DNA of 64,000 bases from Nyssa sinensis (taxonomy: Eukaryota > Streptophyta > Magnoliopsida > Cornales > Nyssaceae), in contig CM018031.1 of NCBI GenBank assembly GCA_008638375.1, positions 13,260,062-13,324,061 of the forward strand. The letters run 5' to 3'. The position numbers and the translations under genes were made by a program. The notes beneath the pieces are model-generated. The model had not been told where the DNA came from, did not search any database, and was given only the letters and a program-made list of their open reading frames with translations. Shown one piece after another: positions 1-12,557 of the stretch. Numbering within the stretch: the first letter of the stretch is position 1; each line of letters opens with the position of its first letter.

Positions 1-1103
1 ACAACATAAGCATGGATTTGTGCACTCACAACTCGAGTTCACACACAACCATTAAATTTTAAACTGTCTCTCTTGGTTCTTTTCATTCTCACTCATCCAT
101 TCATCATTTTCAAGGATTTTTTCCAATTCACCATAATCATACTTATGGTTTTTATCACATTTTCACTACTCACACTTGACACAAGTGTGAGTGGTCACAA
201 TTTTATTCATCATTCAACATGCTTAGGGTTCCAACAACCACAATATCAACATATAAATCAATACAAGTATGAATGAGCATGCTTAACATTTATAATAACA
301 TAGTAAATGAAATTCTAGCATGCTTTCATGGAAACCCTAACATGCTTTCATGAATGATGAAACTCTAGCACCCTATTCATCCCCATTTCTTAAGTTTTAG
401 AAACCCTACCTCAATTCATTGAAGAAAAGTGAAGAGATTGAGAAAACCCTAGCTTGTTCCCTTTAATTGATTCCTCGTAAATGTGTGTAGTAGTGTGTAT
501 CTACCTCCCGGTATCAAGAAACCGAAGTCGGATCGCCAAAAATCGCTTCTTCTCTCATCCTTTCTTCTTCTTTCTTCCTCTTTCTCTCTTTTTCTCTACC
601 TCGCGGTTTCTGTGTGTGTTTCTAGTGTGTGTTTGTGGTGTAAACCACCAATTTTTGTGTATAACAAATATTTTGTATGGCAATCTTCCTAACGAAACAC
701 TCTAAATCCTTCTCTTATCACCAAACACACAAAGTCACAACACTAGCTACTAAACATGTAAAGTTCGTATCATTGTAACCAAACTAGTAAAGTAAGTTGG
801 CTATCCTTGTAGCCAAACACCCCAAAGCATCTTTTAGAAAATATCTAATTCAAGTTATTTTACCAATATACCCTCACTAGCCATTTCTTTCATTTGAATT
901 CATTAAGGGTAAAACTTGTCATTTCCCCTTTTATTATTTGTTCTACGCACATAATATCATTGAATTTAATTACATGTTATAAAATTTCAATTACGTCCCC
1001 ATCTAGGTTAATCATGCATTGTTAATTTAATTAAGTGGCACAATTCACTATTCATTAAATAAATAAAAGTTTAAAATATTCTTAAAATTCATGGGTTATT
1101 ACA
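1..1103 (-). repeat. Probable partial LTR of a Ty3/gypsy-like retrotransposon
   Basis: Read on the minus strand, the stretch begins at 1103 with TGTAATAACCCATGAATTTT, a start resembling many plant gypsy LTRs. It then runs through an AT-rich part into pyrimidine and CA-rich sequence (about 480-720 on the plus strand). The other end lies outside the window, so the terminal CA, the primer binding site and a second LTR cannot be checked. The short ORFs here (for example 481-705) are low-complexity and are not genes. The call rests on general LTR-like character only. Confidence 0.4.
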
Positions 1104-1634
1104 GGGACATTAGGCTAAAGGGGTGAATTGAGCGAAAAATTGACTTAATGCTCTTTAAAAGAATAAGGAAAACTTAGATGAGTCTTGGGATAGTGATGGT
1201 TGAAATGAGATTTGGGATGGTGATGGAGTGAAGTTGAGGGTGGTAAAAAAACAAAAGCAATGGCGGTTAGGCAGAAGGGAGCCATATGGTGGTGCTTGAT
1301 GGTGTTTGGTGAGGTTTGGGGAGAAAGTGGTTTGTAGTGGAGGTTGGTTTATAATGGTTGATTGTGGGCTTTTAGTGAAAGTAGAGAGGTAATTGTGGTT
1401 GTGGGTTTTAGATACAGAATAGAGTAAATTACATTTCCCCTCCTATTTCTAACAATTGCAAGGGGCTCCCTGAGTTTTCTAAAATTCCACTACACTCTCC
1501 TATCAGTCTTGTTGGCAAACTCAGCTATCAAAATTTGACTTTTTACAATTTTACCCTCGTACATAATATTATCTTTTAACCAAAAAAAGAAATCAATTCT
1601 CATTCTCATTTATCCTCTCTCTCGCTCTCTCTCG

Positions 1635-1668
<34 letters not shown>

Positions 1669-1669
1669 C
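1104..1669. other. Intergenic; MITE-like AT-rich repeat and (CA)n microsatellite
   Basis: I see no gene here. About 1425-1560 reads like a common plant dispersed repeat: it opens with gagtaaattacatttcccc and closes with a near-inverse, ttttacaattttaccctc. A CT-rich tract and a (CA)n run follow at about 1617-1666, ending directly at the TRIM-like element. Confidence 0.4.
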
Positions 1670-2160
1670 TGTAATACCCCTATCCCATTGTAGGGAATTT
1701 GATTGGCATATAAAGAAAACGCCACAAGCTTGCTACTAACAACTTGGGCTTGAACATTTTCGGCCATGTTGATGGGTCCTTTCTTCAAGTTGTCGAGACA
1801 ACAGGCTTGAATGTAATACCCCTATCCCATTGCAGGGAATTTGATTGGCATATAAAGAACGCCACAAGCTTGCTACTAACAACTTGGGCTTGAACATTTT
1901 CGACCATGTTGATGGGTCTTTTTTTCAAGTTGCCGGGACAACAGGCTTGGGATATTACTAATAGTATTAGAGCCAACTCCCAGGGGGTGGAGGCCCTTAG
2001 AGTATCCGCTTAAGCCGGGAGAGACTTGGATCGACCCCAAAAGAACGTGTGGTCTTAATGAGGGAGAAATGACACTCTTATCCCACATCGATTGGGTGGG
2101 GGTAGTTTGATTGGTATATAAATAACACCACACGTTTGTTATTAACAACTCGGGCATCTT
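1670..2160 (+). mobile_element. TRIM-like LTR element with a duplicated 5' LTR
   Basis: Two near-identical head-to-tail units (1670-1811 and 1812-about 1958) each begin TGTAATACCCCTATCCCATT. They are followed by TAGTATTAGAGCCA (1962-1975), which resembles the initiator-Met tRNA primer binding site TGGTATCAGAGC. An internal segment of about 110 bp ends in a purine tract AGGGAGAAA (2061-2069). A diverged, shortened copy of the unit starts at 2070 and keeps TTTGATTGG, TATATAAA and TTAACAACT in the same order. The pattern LTR - PBS - purine tract - LTR with no coding capacity fits a terminal-repeat retrotransposon in miniature. The extra 5' unit probably arose by unequal crossing-over. Confidence 0.6.
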
Positions 2161-4601
2161 GACTTAGTGGAGTGTAGTAGGAAGAGAGAGTCTTGGTGAT
2201 TGAATAAATTTTATTTCCATTTGGATTGGATTGAGATATTTTTTTAAAGACTATTTATTCGTTACTATTTTGGATTATTGGTATTGTATTGGATATTTTT
2301 ACGGTTGACTTTATTTGGATTTTAAAATGATAATGTTTAGTTACTCTGAAATTTGTACCATTGTTTTTTGTGAGATGTACTTTTAGATAAGTTATGGAAG
2401 AATTACAGGTTGACGGCTTTCAAATTTATAGGGACGTGCCCTACGGACGTGCAACAATTGTCATGCCTTGACTCATACATTTGTGTTGGGGTTGTGACAT
2501 ACACACAGAAACTAAATGCAACCATCAAAAGGAAAACTAAGAATAGAGCTTCAAGATGTTAGAGACATAAATCCTAATCTCTCCCCCTCGAGCACACACC
2601 CACATACAGGGGTAGGAGGCAAAATGGGTTTATACATTTTTTTCTCTCTATGGTCTCTCTCATCTTCCATCTTCACCTTCTTTTCTTTTTCACAAAATAA
2701 AACCCAAATGCACAGCTTTTTCAAGATCCACGTCATATTGTCATCTTTTTTATTAGTTCAAATTATTTATATAAAAAAAGGTCAATTTTTTTTTAATAAA
2801 AAATGCGCATAATATGGTTGCATAAAGAAATATATGTATTTATATGTAATGAATAGAAATATATTATGTTACAAATAGCAATATTTGTGTATAGATAGAA
2901 ACACGGGAGGAACAATATGACGGAATCATTGAAGACCAAAAGGTGATGGCTATGGCTTGAGTGTGTGTTTGTGTAAACACTCATAGAAACAAACCAGTGG
3001 TACCTTTGCAAGCTCCCCATCACATATACCAGTGGTATCACATTTACCCGTACCTTTGCAAGCTCTCCATCTCTGGATTAATATTTGTGTGTGGTATGTG
3101 CAATTTGTCACTGCAATGGCAATGGTTGGATTCCCATTGTGAGGACTCACGAATAATCCTTCTCAATGGAATATATGAATATTGCTTATTGGAGGTTTTT
3201 GAATGGACTATGGCACAACATCAATGGAGGAATTAGTGGAGGATTGTCGTTCGTTGGAATCTTAAAGATTAATCGCCAGAATGTTGCGATCACAGAGATT
3301 AATAACTTGAGATTTCTTCAGTTTTTCTACTTTAAGATTTCTTCAATTTTTTTACTTGGATCTGTGTTTGTAGAAAAAGAAAATTACTAGAGAAAATGGA
3401 ATAAATATATTCTCTATAACATATATATATATATATATATCTAGATGTATGTATATTTATACATGCTACAGAATTTGTCTTTAACAATGGGTTGTTGCCA
3501 GCCAGTTCAACTATGGAGGTTCCTTTTCTGGTGATGGAGCTTGCTTTTTGGGCTAGTGGGAAAATTAGTAGTTTTGCGGCATAAAGTAGGTGTATATCTG
3601 TCACTTGGTTTTTAAGGGTAATTTTGAAATATAAAAATGTGTGAAGTTGCTGATGTCATAAAAAATATCGTTGTCAAAGATGGCTGTCATGGCGTGGTAG
3701 AAATTGTTTTAGAAACCCCACGGCACAGTGGAGTGCAGTGTGATTTCAAAAAATTCAAGGAAACTGTCTGCAATTTTCAGAAACTCGAAAGGAGGTCAGC
3801 ATACTCTACTGTGGAGAACATATAGAGAGAATGGTTTGATCTTGAGAGAGGGTACAAAAAGAGAATGGTGATGTGGCAGACCTGCTATTGGCTACCATAA
3901 AACCATGGTGTCAAGGATGAACAATATGGAACTTAATCCTAATATATTTATATTTTTTATGTATTTGACATTTGACTTAAAGAGATTAAAAATTGCCATG
4001 AAGAGTGGCTAAAAGTGAGAATTTACTGGTCAACACGGTTAGCTGATGACGTGGACAAAATTTTGTTCATGAACAATAACTATGGGATAGGCTCCTGCCT
4101 CTCATTGAAAATTGCAGTGGCTGAGTGCCCAATTGGCAAACCTCAGAGAGGCAAGTAGAACTTCCCTATAATTTTATGATGAATGTTTATTCACTGCTAT
4201 GATTATTTTTAATGTGATTTTGGAAGTTCTTATCTCTTCTCTCTCTCTCCCCCCCCCCCCCCCCCCTCTTGCCTTCTCTGTCTTTTAGCTGTGTTATAGT
4301 TTATGAATTTAATCTTTAACCTTTTTAAGTGCCAGTTCTCAATTAAATAATAGTAGAACATGGACAATTTATTGAATATTATAATCTTATTCATGTACAC
4401 ATTACTGTCTGACACCTAAGATTTCGATTGTTGTACTATAGTAAGATGAATTAGTAGCATTATGAGAGGGCCAGTTTGGATATTTTAATAGTTTGTAGAG
4501 CTACCTTAATTAATATTTTGAAGGTATTGGAATGGGATTATCTTCATCTAAGTACTCACCTATTAGAATAATTTATTGTCTTGCTATGTATGTTTTTCTA
4601 G
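2161..4601. other. Upstream region with no recognisable gene
   Basis: I looked here for the missing 5' exons of the SMR gene and found none. The ORFs (for example 2961-3236 and 3637-3825) match nothing I know and lack coding character. The region holds an (AT)n run near 3420-3440 and an 18-base C run at 4249-4266 following (TC)n. Confidence 0.5.
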
Positions 4602-5344
4602 GCTATGTAATGCATTACTTGAATTATCTGCATCCTCCTATGAGCAGTCCAAGAATGTTCAATCTTGTGAACGTAGTGCAAACATTAAAGAAGATGGACG
4701 ATTCCTTCTTGAATGCAGTGACAATGTAAGTTATATGTTTTTTGTAAAATTATGCTTCTTATTTAACTCCTTGGTATTCACATTTTTTTAGTTCACTAAT
4801 GATTAAATCATTCTGAAGATATTTTTGTGTTAGCTTATATAGATCTAAATAATTGTGACAATAATAATAGTAAGAACAAAAGTTGAACATGTTACTGTGT
4901 CTTATAATATTTTCATTCCTAGTTCCACAAGGCTTCCTAATTAGTTGTTGGAAGTAATTTTGCACAAATATGCAGGTTTTGTGATTTTTGGTTGTTAGTT
5001 TCTTGATCATATGGTGGTGTTGTGGTTATGTTATCATGGGATACTTGGTGATATGTTATTACCAGATAGAAATTTCTTTGCTGTTTGATGAACATATTAA
5101 AATAATATATGAAAATTACTTGTGTTAAATTGATATGAATGTATTCCCCCACACCAACAAAACGGTGTAAGAATGGAGAATAAAATGAGCTAATGTTAAG
5201 GACGAGGAGTTCGTGCACAGAAAGGATAATCATAGCAAGCGACGTGCATAAAAATTATGAGGCAGCCCCTTCACAAAATATCGTTATTTTATGTTGATAT
5301 ATCACATGATCCAAGTTGTAACTTTATGACATAGGCATTGAAAT

Positions 5345-5672
5345 GTTGATAATATTGATCATGTTGGAGAAATTAATATTTTTCAATGCATGTGAGATAC
5401 TGTTGACAACCATAATGTTAGTATTGACATGTTGATGACATTGAGAATATGATATAGTACATACATGTATTATATTAACAGAATATTGAGAACCTTTTTC
5501 TGATTGTTGATAATATTGATGATGTCAGAGAAATTAAATTTTTTCAATGTATTTGAGATACTGTTGACTAAAAAAAGTAAATAATGGCATGTTGATAACA
5601 TTGAGAATATTATACAGTACATATATTTATTATATTTATCGAATAAGGTAACCTTTTTCTGATTGTTTATTA
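5345..5672. repeat. Two-copy tandem duplication, period about 163 bp
   Basis: The segment starting gttgataatattgat at 5345 recurs at 5508 with the same order of landmarks (agaaattaa, gagatactgttgac, catgttgat, cctttttctgattgtt). It lies in an intron of the SMR gene. Confidence 0.75.
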
Positions 5673-6144
5673 CATGCTTGTTTCTACTATATTTTGTAAT
5701 GAGAAGAAAAAAATTGAAAATTGATTATAATTAATGGTAGAGGTGGGGAAGAAAAGTTAAATGGCTAATGGATTACCCTGGCCTCTTTTCTTTTTTTTTT
5801 GCTAGGGAAATAAGATTCCAAGTTAACTTATAAATTTATATTTAAACAGAAGATAATTATAAAATGTTAGCTGGTGTGGGATTGTACACAAGTACATGAG
5901 ATGCATCATGGTTCTCATTTAGGTAGATATCGGAAACCTTTAGGTGCCTTTTGTTGGTGGTGGTGTAGCAGATACAGTATAGTTGATCAATGGTATTGTA
6001 CCAACATGTTAGAAGTAACAAAAAAATATATTTATTGGTGGATATATTCTATTTGCTCATTTGGCTCATCTTTTTCACCTAACACATCTCATGCTTGGTA
6101 TGGTTTTATGATTTACATCAAATTACCTTTTAATTGGACATGAT

Positions 6145-6146
<2 letters not shown>

Positions 6147-6182
<36 letters not shown>
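6147..6182. repeat. (TC)n microsatellite
   Basis: An uninterrupted run of about 18 TC units in an SMR-gene intron. Confidence 0.9.
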
Positions 6183-6184
<2 letters not shown>

Positions 6185-9100
6185 GTGATAGGTGTATATG
6201 ATTGTCTTACTGGTTTTCTGTTCTCTAATATTGTTAAAAGATATTATCTGTCGACTCTCAAGTCCATTCAGTTTTCCCTGCTTTGACAGTATGCAGATGT
6301 TATCTGTAATCTGCTGCTACTACTGACAGTAAATTTGAGGGATTTTCTTGTTTCTCTACCAATTTTCAGTGTCTTGTCTGAAATATGCTATGGTGACTTG
6401 TCCTCCTATATATGTAGAAACCCACAATAAATTTAAAGCTTCCTTGAATTGATTTTGCTTGGTTAGATTGGTATCTTGAAAATTTAGACTCTGGTGAGCC
6501 AACTCGGTGCCGACGAGGTTGTCTTTGGCAAAAGTTCACTTGCTTTGATTTTAGATTGCAAATGGGCAAGCATTCTTTTTAGTATTTGAATTCAGTCTCC
6601 TCAGTAATAGGTTAGAATAGAAAAAGTAGTCCTTGATGTATTCCAGCCTTTGTTTGGTTGATAACTAATGTTACAAGCCTTGCAAAAATATTAATTTAAT
6701 TATGTGCTCGTGTTGTATTTATTGTGATTATGTAATTTTGTAACAGCTAACTGATAAAGCATCTGACTCAACTAATCATTCATCTGAGAGCGAGCTTCAA
6801 GATAATATGTGGTCTATGGGCTATCATTGCAGGTAACTCCTAGATGTCACTGATGTTTTCTTTACATGTTCCTTTGCCAGGTTTAAGCCGTTTAACTTTT
6901 CTTTTTCTATTAGATGCCACTTGTCCTGCAATGGGCATGGCATTATGAAGCCTTGAGCATTTAACAGAAAGTGAATTTTAACTGTTTTTCCTTTCATTCT
7001 ATTTTCCTTCCTTCCATTTCAGAGAATTTTATGGGTGGTGGGTTTCAGCTGGATGAGATAGTGAAACTTGAATCTTTTACCTTGTTTTGTTTTTTCCAAG
7101 AGGTGTTTGTGTGTAATGGGAAGGAACCAGGGGGCAACATTGCAAGCAAAAAGGGAGCAAGCCAAGAACCCCACTTCCCTTGGTTTAATAGTATAAATAT
7201 AATATCTTTCCTTTGAAACATGTATAATTTATAAAAATTCTGAAAGACGAGAACAAAAAACAAAACTTATTGTGTATCCATGACTGAAGAGGGATAAAAG
7301 CCTGAAAGCATAGGGTGTGTATAGCTTAATTTTGAATCCATTGGAATCAGGGAAAAAAAGAACCAAAAGTTATAAAATTAGGGGAAATGAAAATAAGAAA
7401 ATCAGAAAAATAATTAATTGGATGTCATAAATCATAATGTCCTTTTGCTGCAGTGTGTTTGATAACCTTGTTTATTTAACAAACAATATGTTGGTTTGGA
7501 GTTCAATGGAATTAAAATCTACGAGTATATGACTGACAAGATGAATTTTCTTTGGCCATCATTTCATAACAGATTTGAATTGTAGCATTTTATAAAATTC
7601 AAGAATACTTTACATTGTAGGCCAACAAAAAGAAGTTAAATAGTATATTTTTTAATATCCCATGGGGCATTCCTTGACTTAATACAGCGTAATTTTTTTT
7701 AAATATTCATGTGCATTAAAGCGTTGATTTAAATTATTTAGCAAGATTAGAAAGAAAAAAAGTTTAGTACCAAGCATGTGAGAGGAACCCCCTATATTTG
7801 GTTAGTAAAAAGAGGTGTATGTTTGAAACCCAAGGCAAACTTAAAGTTTGAGATGTGTCTTGCGGAGTCTTTCTCCTCTGATGTGTGTGTCATATTTTCC
7901 TAACCTCAAGTTTGTGTCCTCAGACATTTATTGTGAGTTTCCCCAAGGTGAACCACGAGCTGTAATCCTTTACACCCCCTAAACTTATGCTTATAAAATT
8001 TACCTGTCAATTAGATATTTAAATTGTCTGTTTTTTTTTATACAGATTTCTCCATCCATCCTAAACACTCAATGGGAATATATATTATTTGCTTTCATTA
8101 CTTTTCTTGATACCATGCTACACAGGTGCATTATAGAAAGTGTTAAAGCTTTCATTTTATGCTGGTCAAAAATAAATTTCATTCTTTTCTGTCAAGGATC
8201 TGCATTCCGGGTTCAAATTTAAAAAGCTTTAGCCTTTTTTTTTTTCCTTCAATTTCATTACTTCTTGTATTGTTTCAGGAATTATTCTGAGGTTCTTGCT
8301 GGTTCCCAAGTTCATTCTCCAACTAGCCCCATAGGTTGCTGAATCAGAACTCCCACAGAAGGTGTTGGAATCTTTGTTTAACATGCCCAAGAGTTCTGAA
8401 CATGAACCAAACAATATGAACTGGAGGAATGTGGTAAAGAAAATTGAGTCCCTGGGACAAAGGTTTGAGTCTTACCCTTCTGGCGCTGCAGAACCACAGC
8501 AGCACACCCATGGTATGTTTTACATTTATCATGCTAACAATTTATTAGCAGTTAATATTTTGGGTTTATTTTACAATCTTTCTGCTGGAATCATACTTTT
8601 TTATGCAGTTTCATTGTTGTTTTATATTATGAACTTTATAGGCAATAGGTTTTATGAAGATCTTTAAACTGTTTATCCGGTTTTCTCATTATCATCAATT
8701 TTTTATAAATGTATTTTTGTGTTTGCTTCATGTTTTTATTCTCTTCTTTTCTTTTCTTCTGCAAGTTCTGAACTTTTCACAATATAGTTGACTCTCTAAG
8801 TCGATTTTTATAAATTAATCATTGATAATATTTTAAGAACCCAACTTCATTCTTAGGTGTAGAATTAAACCTTTTACATTTTAATTGATAAAATTTTGAA
8901 AAAGTCCTATTATATTATTTTTATAAAAAAAGGATACTATGTTATTATTAGTTATAAGAATGGGGATGTATATATAGAAACTCGAACACATATATTGACA
9001 GGATGATATTCTCAAATGCGTCATGTATTGGCCAATAAAATTTATCCTCGATCACATTCACATGATTTTGTCGCCAATCTCAACAATATATAGGCCAATG

Positions 9101-11572
9101 AGTAATTAATCAACAGGATTGTAGAGAGCTTTTTGTTGTTTTACGGCAGACATGAAAATCAATTTATGTGAGAACAATTAATCGGTTCTTAAAAGAATGT
9201 ATAAAAAAATCAGCTTTTTTTCATAGGAGGTTGTATATTTGTAAAGATGTTTCTTTGTCATTAAAATTAGGAAAAATGTAATACTTAATGGTTCTATTAA
9301 TTAATAAATCTCGAGTCTCCACCATTTTTAATTATTAGAGGGTTGACCAGTGACGTTTGCCAAGTTTTGGTCAATCTTGGATTTGGGATTGGTAAGTGGT
9401 GTGTGCAAGTTCTACATGACAAGAACACATGGCTGCATAAAAAACGAAATTAGAAAGAGAATACGAAAACTTTTTTTTGCCACATCTATCGTAGTATTCT
9501 TTGCAGTGATCTCAAGATTGTAGATCAGCTGAGTATATGCATGACCTCATGTCTTTATACCAGTCTACCAAATGTGAAAGGGAATATAGATAATTACACG
9601 CTGTTGAATGTATGACTTTGATTCCTTGCTTGGCCCAAATAATGTTCCCATATTGGTTAATTATTATGGATTAATTTTATAGGGGTGGACATTCCATTAA
9701 TTCCACAATGCACACACACAAACGACAACAACAACAACAACCGGAGGACGATCAGCATTTACTTCCTGCCCTAGTCTCAAAAGTCGAAAGGAAGATTAGT
9801 ATCCATAGTTGAGAGGGTTTACTAGATGTATATGTGTATATGGGTTAAAGGACTTTTTTTGATGAACATCTTTGATGCTTGCCTTAAACTGCCCAAAATA
9901 TTCGTTGCAATTAATCACATGTTTGTACTTTATATCTCTCAGTTTTATTTTTGGCTCGATAATCATCTGGCTCTTTGCTGTGCATTTAATTTTTCTTTGA
10001 ATTGTAGCTAAAGGAGATGACTATCAGGTGTTCAGAAAAGCTCCAAATCAGCACTGGGATTCTATGAAATCCTACTATCAGAAGGTAAAATGATTCTTTT
10101 GTGTTTTTTTTTTAAAGGTGGTTCTGATTCACTGCTGTGCCGCATGCATATTTTAAATTTGGAGATTAGAACATTTTTCAAGTAATTACTGAAATGGCAC
10201 ATTTTTCTGCAGGCTGCAACAGCATATTCAAATGGGGAACGCGAATATGCAGCTTACCTTTCTGAGCAGGTGTGTGCGTGTTCTTTAATCACGTATTCTC
10301 TTTCCCTTTTGATTGGTTTGTATTCATATTATCTTTTGAAATGCATAGATAGTTGATGTCTCATATGTCAGCAACCTCATATTTGAGTGATTGACTGCAG
10401 TTGCTAAATAATTTACCTTATGTTGTCTAGCCAGAGAACAGATAATGTAAATGACTGGGAATAATGCACAACCTGTTTACAGGTGTACGTTCATTTCTTT
10501 TCTCCATTTGTTTTCCATCTTCCACAGGCAAGTAGATTTAGGATAGATGTAACATGATATGACCCCATTATTGATAGGTATTGGTGTTACCCGATTGTTG
10601 CTGGCTTTGTTATGTCACTTGTAGTTGTAAGTAGTCTTAAAATACTGAAAGGTCTTGACGGGGGGTTATTGTAACTGTAGTAATAAGTGTTGTTAGGACT
10701 TCAGATGAGGTGTTGGCTCATCATGGCCACAAAGAAAAGTTTGCTGAGATCAACTATTTGCTTTGGGGGGGTGTGTTTCATCATAAGTTGAGTCGATTCT
10801 TTTGCATTGCTGTAGGGAAGGTTATGCAATAAAATGGCTCGAGAGGCAGATGAAAAGGCAAGCCAAGAGATATTTGAAGCAAGGTAATTTTTCACTATAT
10901 AGAAGGAATATATATATATATATATATATATAGTGCCTCTACCTTTAAGTACCTCTGGATGAACTTAACTGTTGCTAGGATATTGCAGAAATAAGAGCAT
11001 AGAAAATGTGATAACAATTGATCTGCATGGGCAACATGTCAAACAAGCGATACAGCTTTTAAAACTTCACCTGCTATTTGGGGCATATGTACGCTGTAAG
11101 TATCTGGTGCATCCTTAATGTGTCTTTTGACTCTATTGTATACTTGTGTTATCAATTTGCTCTTGCACCAAATTAATACTGGCTTGTAATTTTGTGGCTG
11201 TTTATTTTTTACCCCTTTTCTCTGCTTTAGCTGTCCAGTTCGTTCAGGGTTATAACAGGATGTGGGAGCCATGGTGTGGGGAAGCCAAAGCTGAAACAGT
11301 CGGTATGGGTTCTAATCTGCCCCCTTCTCTGCATTTTTGTTTTGTCCTGTTATGGAAATTAGAGTTCTTTTTTTTTTTTTGGGTGGGGGGTTGGTTATTA
11401 AATTTTGTATGTTGTTTGCATACCAATTGCTGAAAGAAATGCAAGTCGACAAGCCATAACTGTCACTTGAACTAAATTTGACATATTTTGGCACCACTGT
11501 TATTGGTTATGAAGTACGAACACTCTATTTTGTCTCACATATCAGTGTCGGACATGCGAAGAAAGGGTGTCT

Positions 11573-12222
11573 AATTTGTTGTTATTTTTCAAAAAAATTC
11601 AGACATGTTTTTTTGAATTTTTTGGGGAATTTTTTATTCTCTTTTTCTCCTCTTCTTCTCCACATTTTTTTGGGTTATAGATATACAAATATATATATAT
11701 ATATATATGTTTTATACAGTAATTAACAAGTTTGTTTTGAAACTTGGATTATTAATGTTGATGATTAAATGAATAAGTTCTTGAATTTTTATTTATTGAC
11801 TTTGTTATTTTGATATCTTAATAATATTGTTGTGATTTGTGTGTTTTTATGGCACTTTTGATTGAAATAATGTTAGGTTTATTCTATGATTCTATAAAAC
11901 AATTTGTTGTTATTTTTCAAAAAAATTCAGACATGTTTTTTGAATTTTTCGGGGAGTTTTTTCTTTTTTTCTCCTTTTCTTCTCCGCATTTCTTTTGAGT
12001 TATAGATATATAAAAATATAAATATGTTTTATACAGTAATTAACAAATTTGTTTTGAAAGTTGGATTATTGATGTTGATGATTTAATGAAGAAGTTCTTG
12101 AATTTTTATTTATTGGCTTGTTATTTTGATATCTTGATAATCTTATTGTGATTTGTGTGTTTTTATAACACTTTTGATTGAAATAATGTTAGGTTTATTA
12201 TATGATCCTATAAAATAATAAA
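11573..12222. repeat. Two-copy tandem duplication, period about 328 bp
   Basis: Copy 1 starts at 11573 and copy 2 at 11901, both opening with aatttgttgttatttttc. Collinear landmarks follow in both: ttcagacatg, a TTTCTCC pyrimidine tract, gttttatacagtaattaac and gaaataatgttaggttt. The copies differ by scattered substitutions and small indels, so the event is old. It lies in the last SMR-gene intron, just left of the Helitron. Confidence 0.85.
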
Positions 12223-12557
12223 TGTATATATATTTAACGTGTCCTTGATAAATGTGTCCTATTTTTTTGAGAAATTCCGTATTTTTGTCATGTCGTACTC
12301 AGTGTACCATGTTCATGCTTCTTAGGTTATTGGTAACTATAGTACCATACCTGTTTGGCACTAACATGGAAGAACTTTTTCAAGTTTGGGTGGGGATGCT
12401 TTGGGGAGAAGCCAAACCCTGTAGGTTTGATGTCATTTTTCTCATGGTGTATTTTCGATAATTTAGACCTAGGGAGATTAAAAAATGCCAAAAAATAAAG
12501 ATTGAAAAAATGTCACATTATTATTAGGAACGGAATGAATGTGTCCTTTTACATATA

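Noticed and set aside
481..705. Overlapping ORFs rich in Ser, Phe and Leu
   Set aside because: These are translations of a pyrimidine-rich tract inside the probable LTR.
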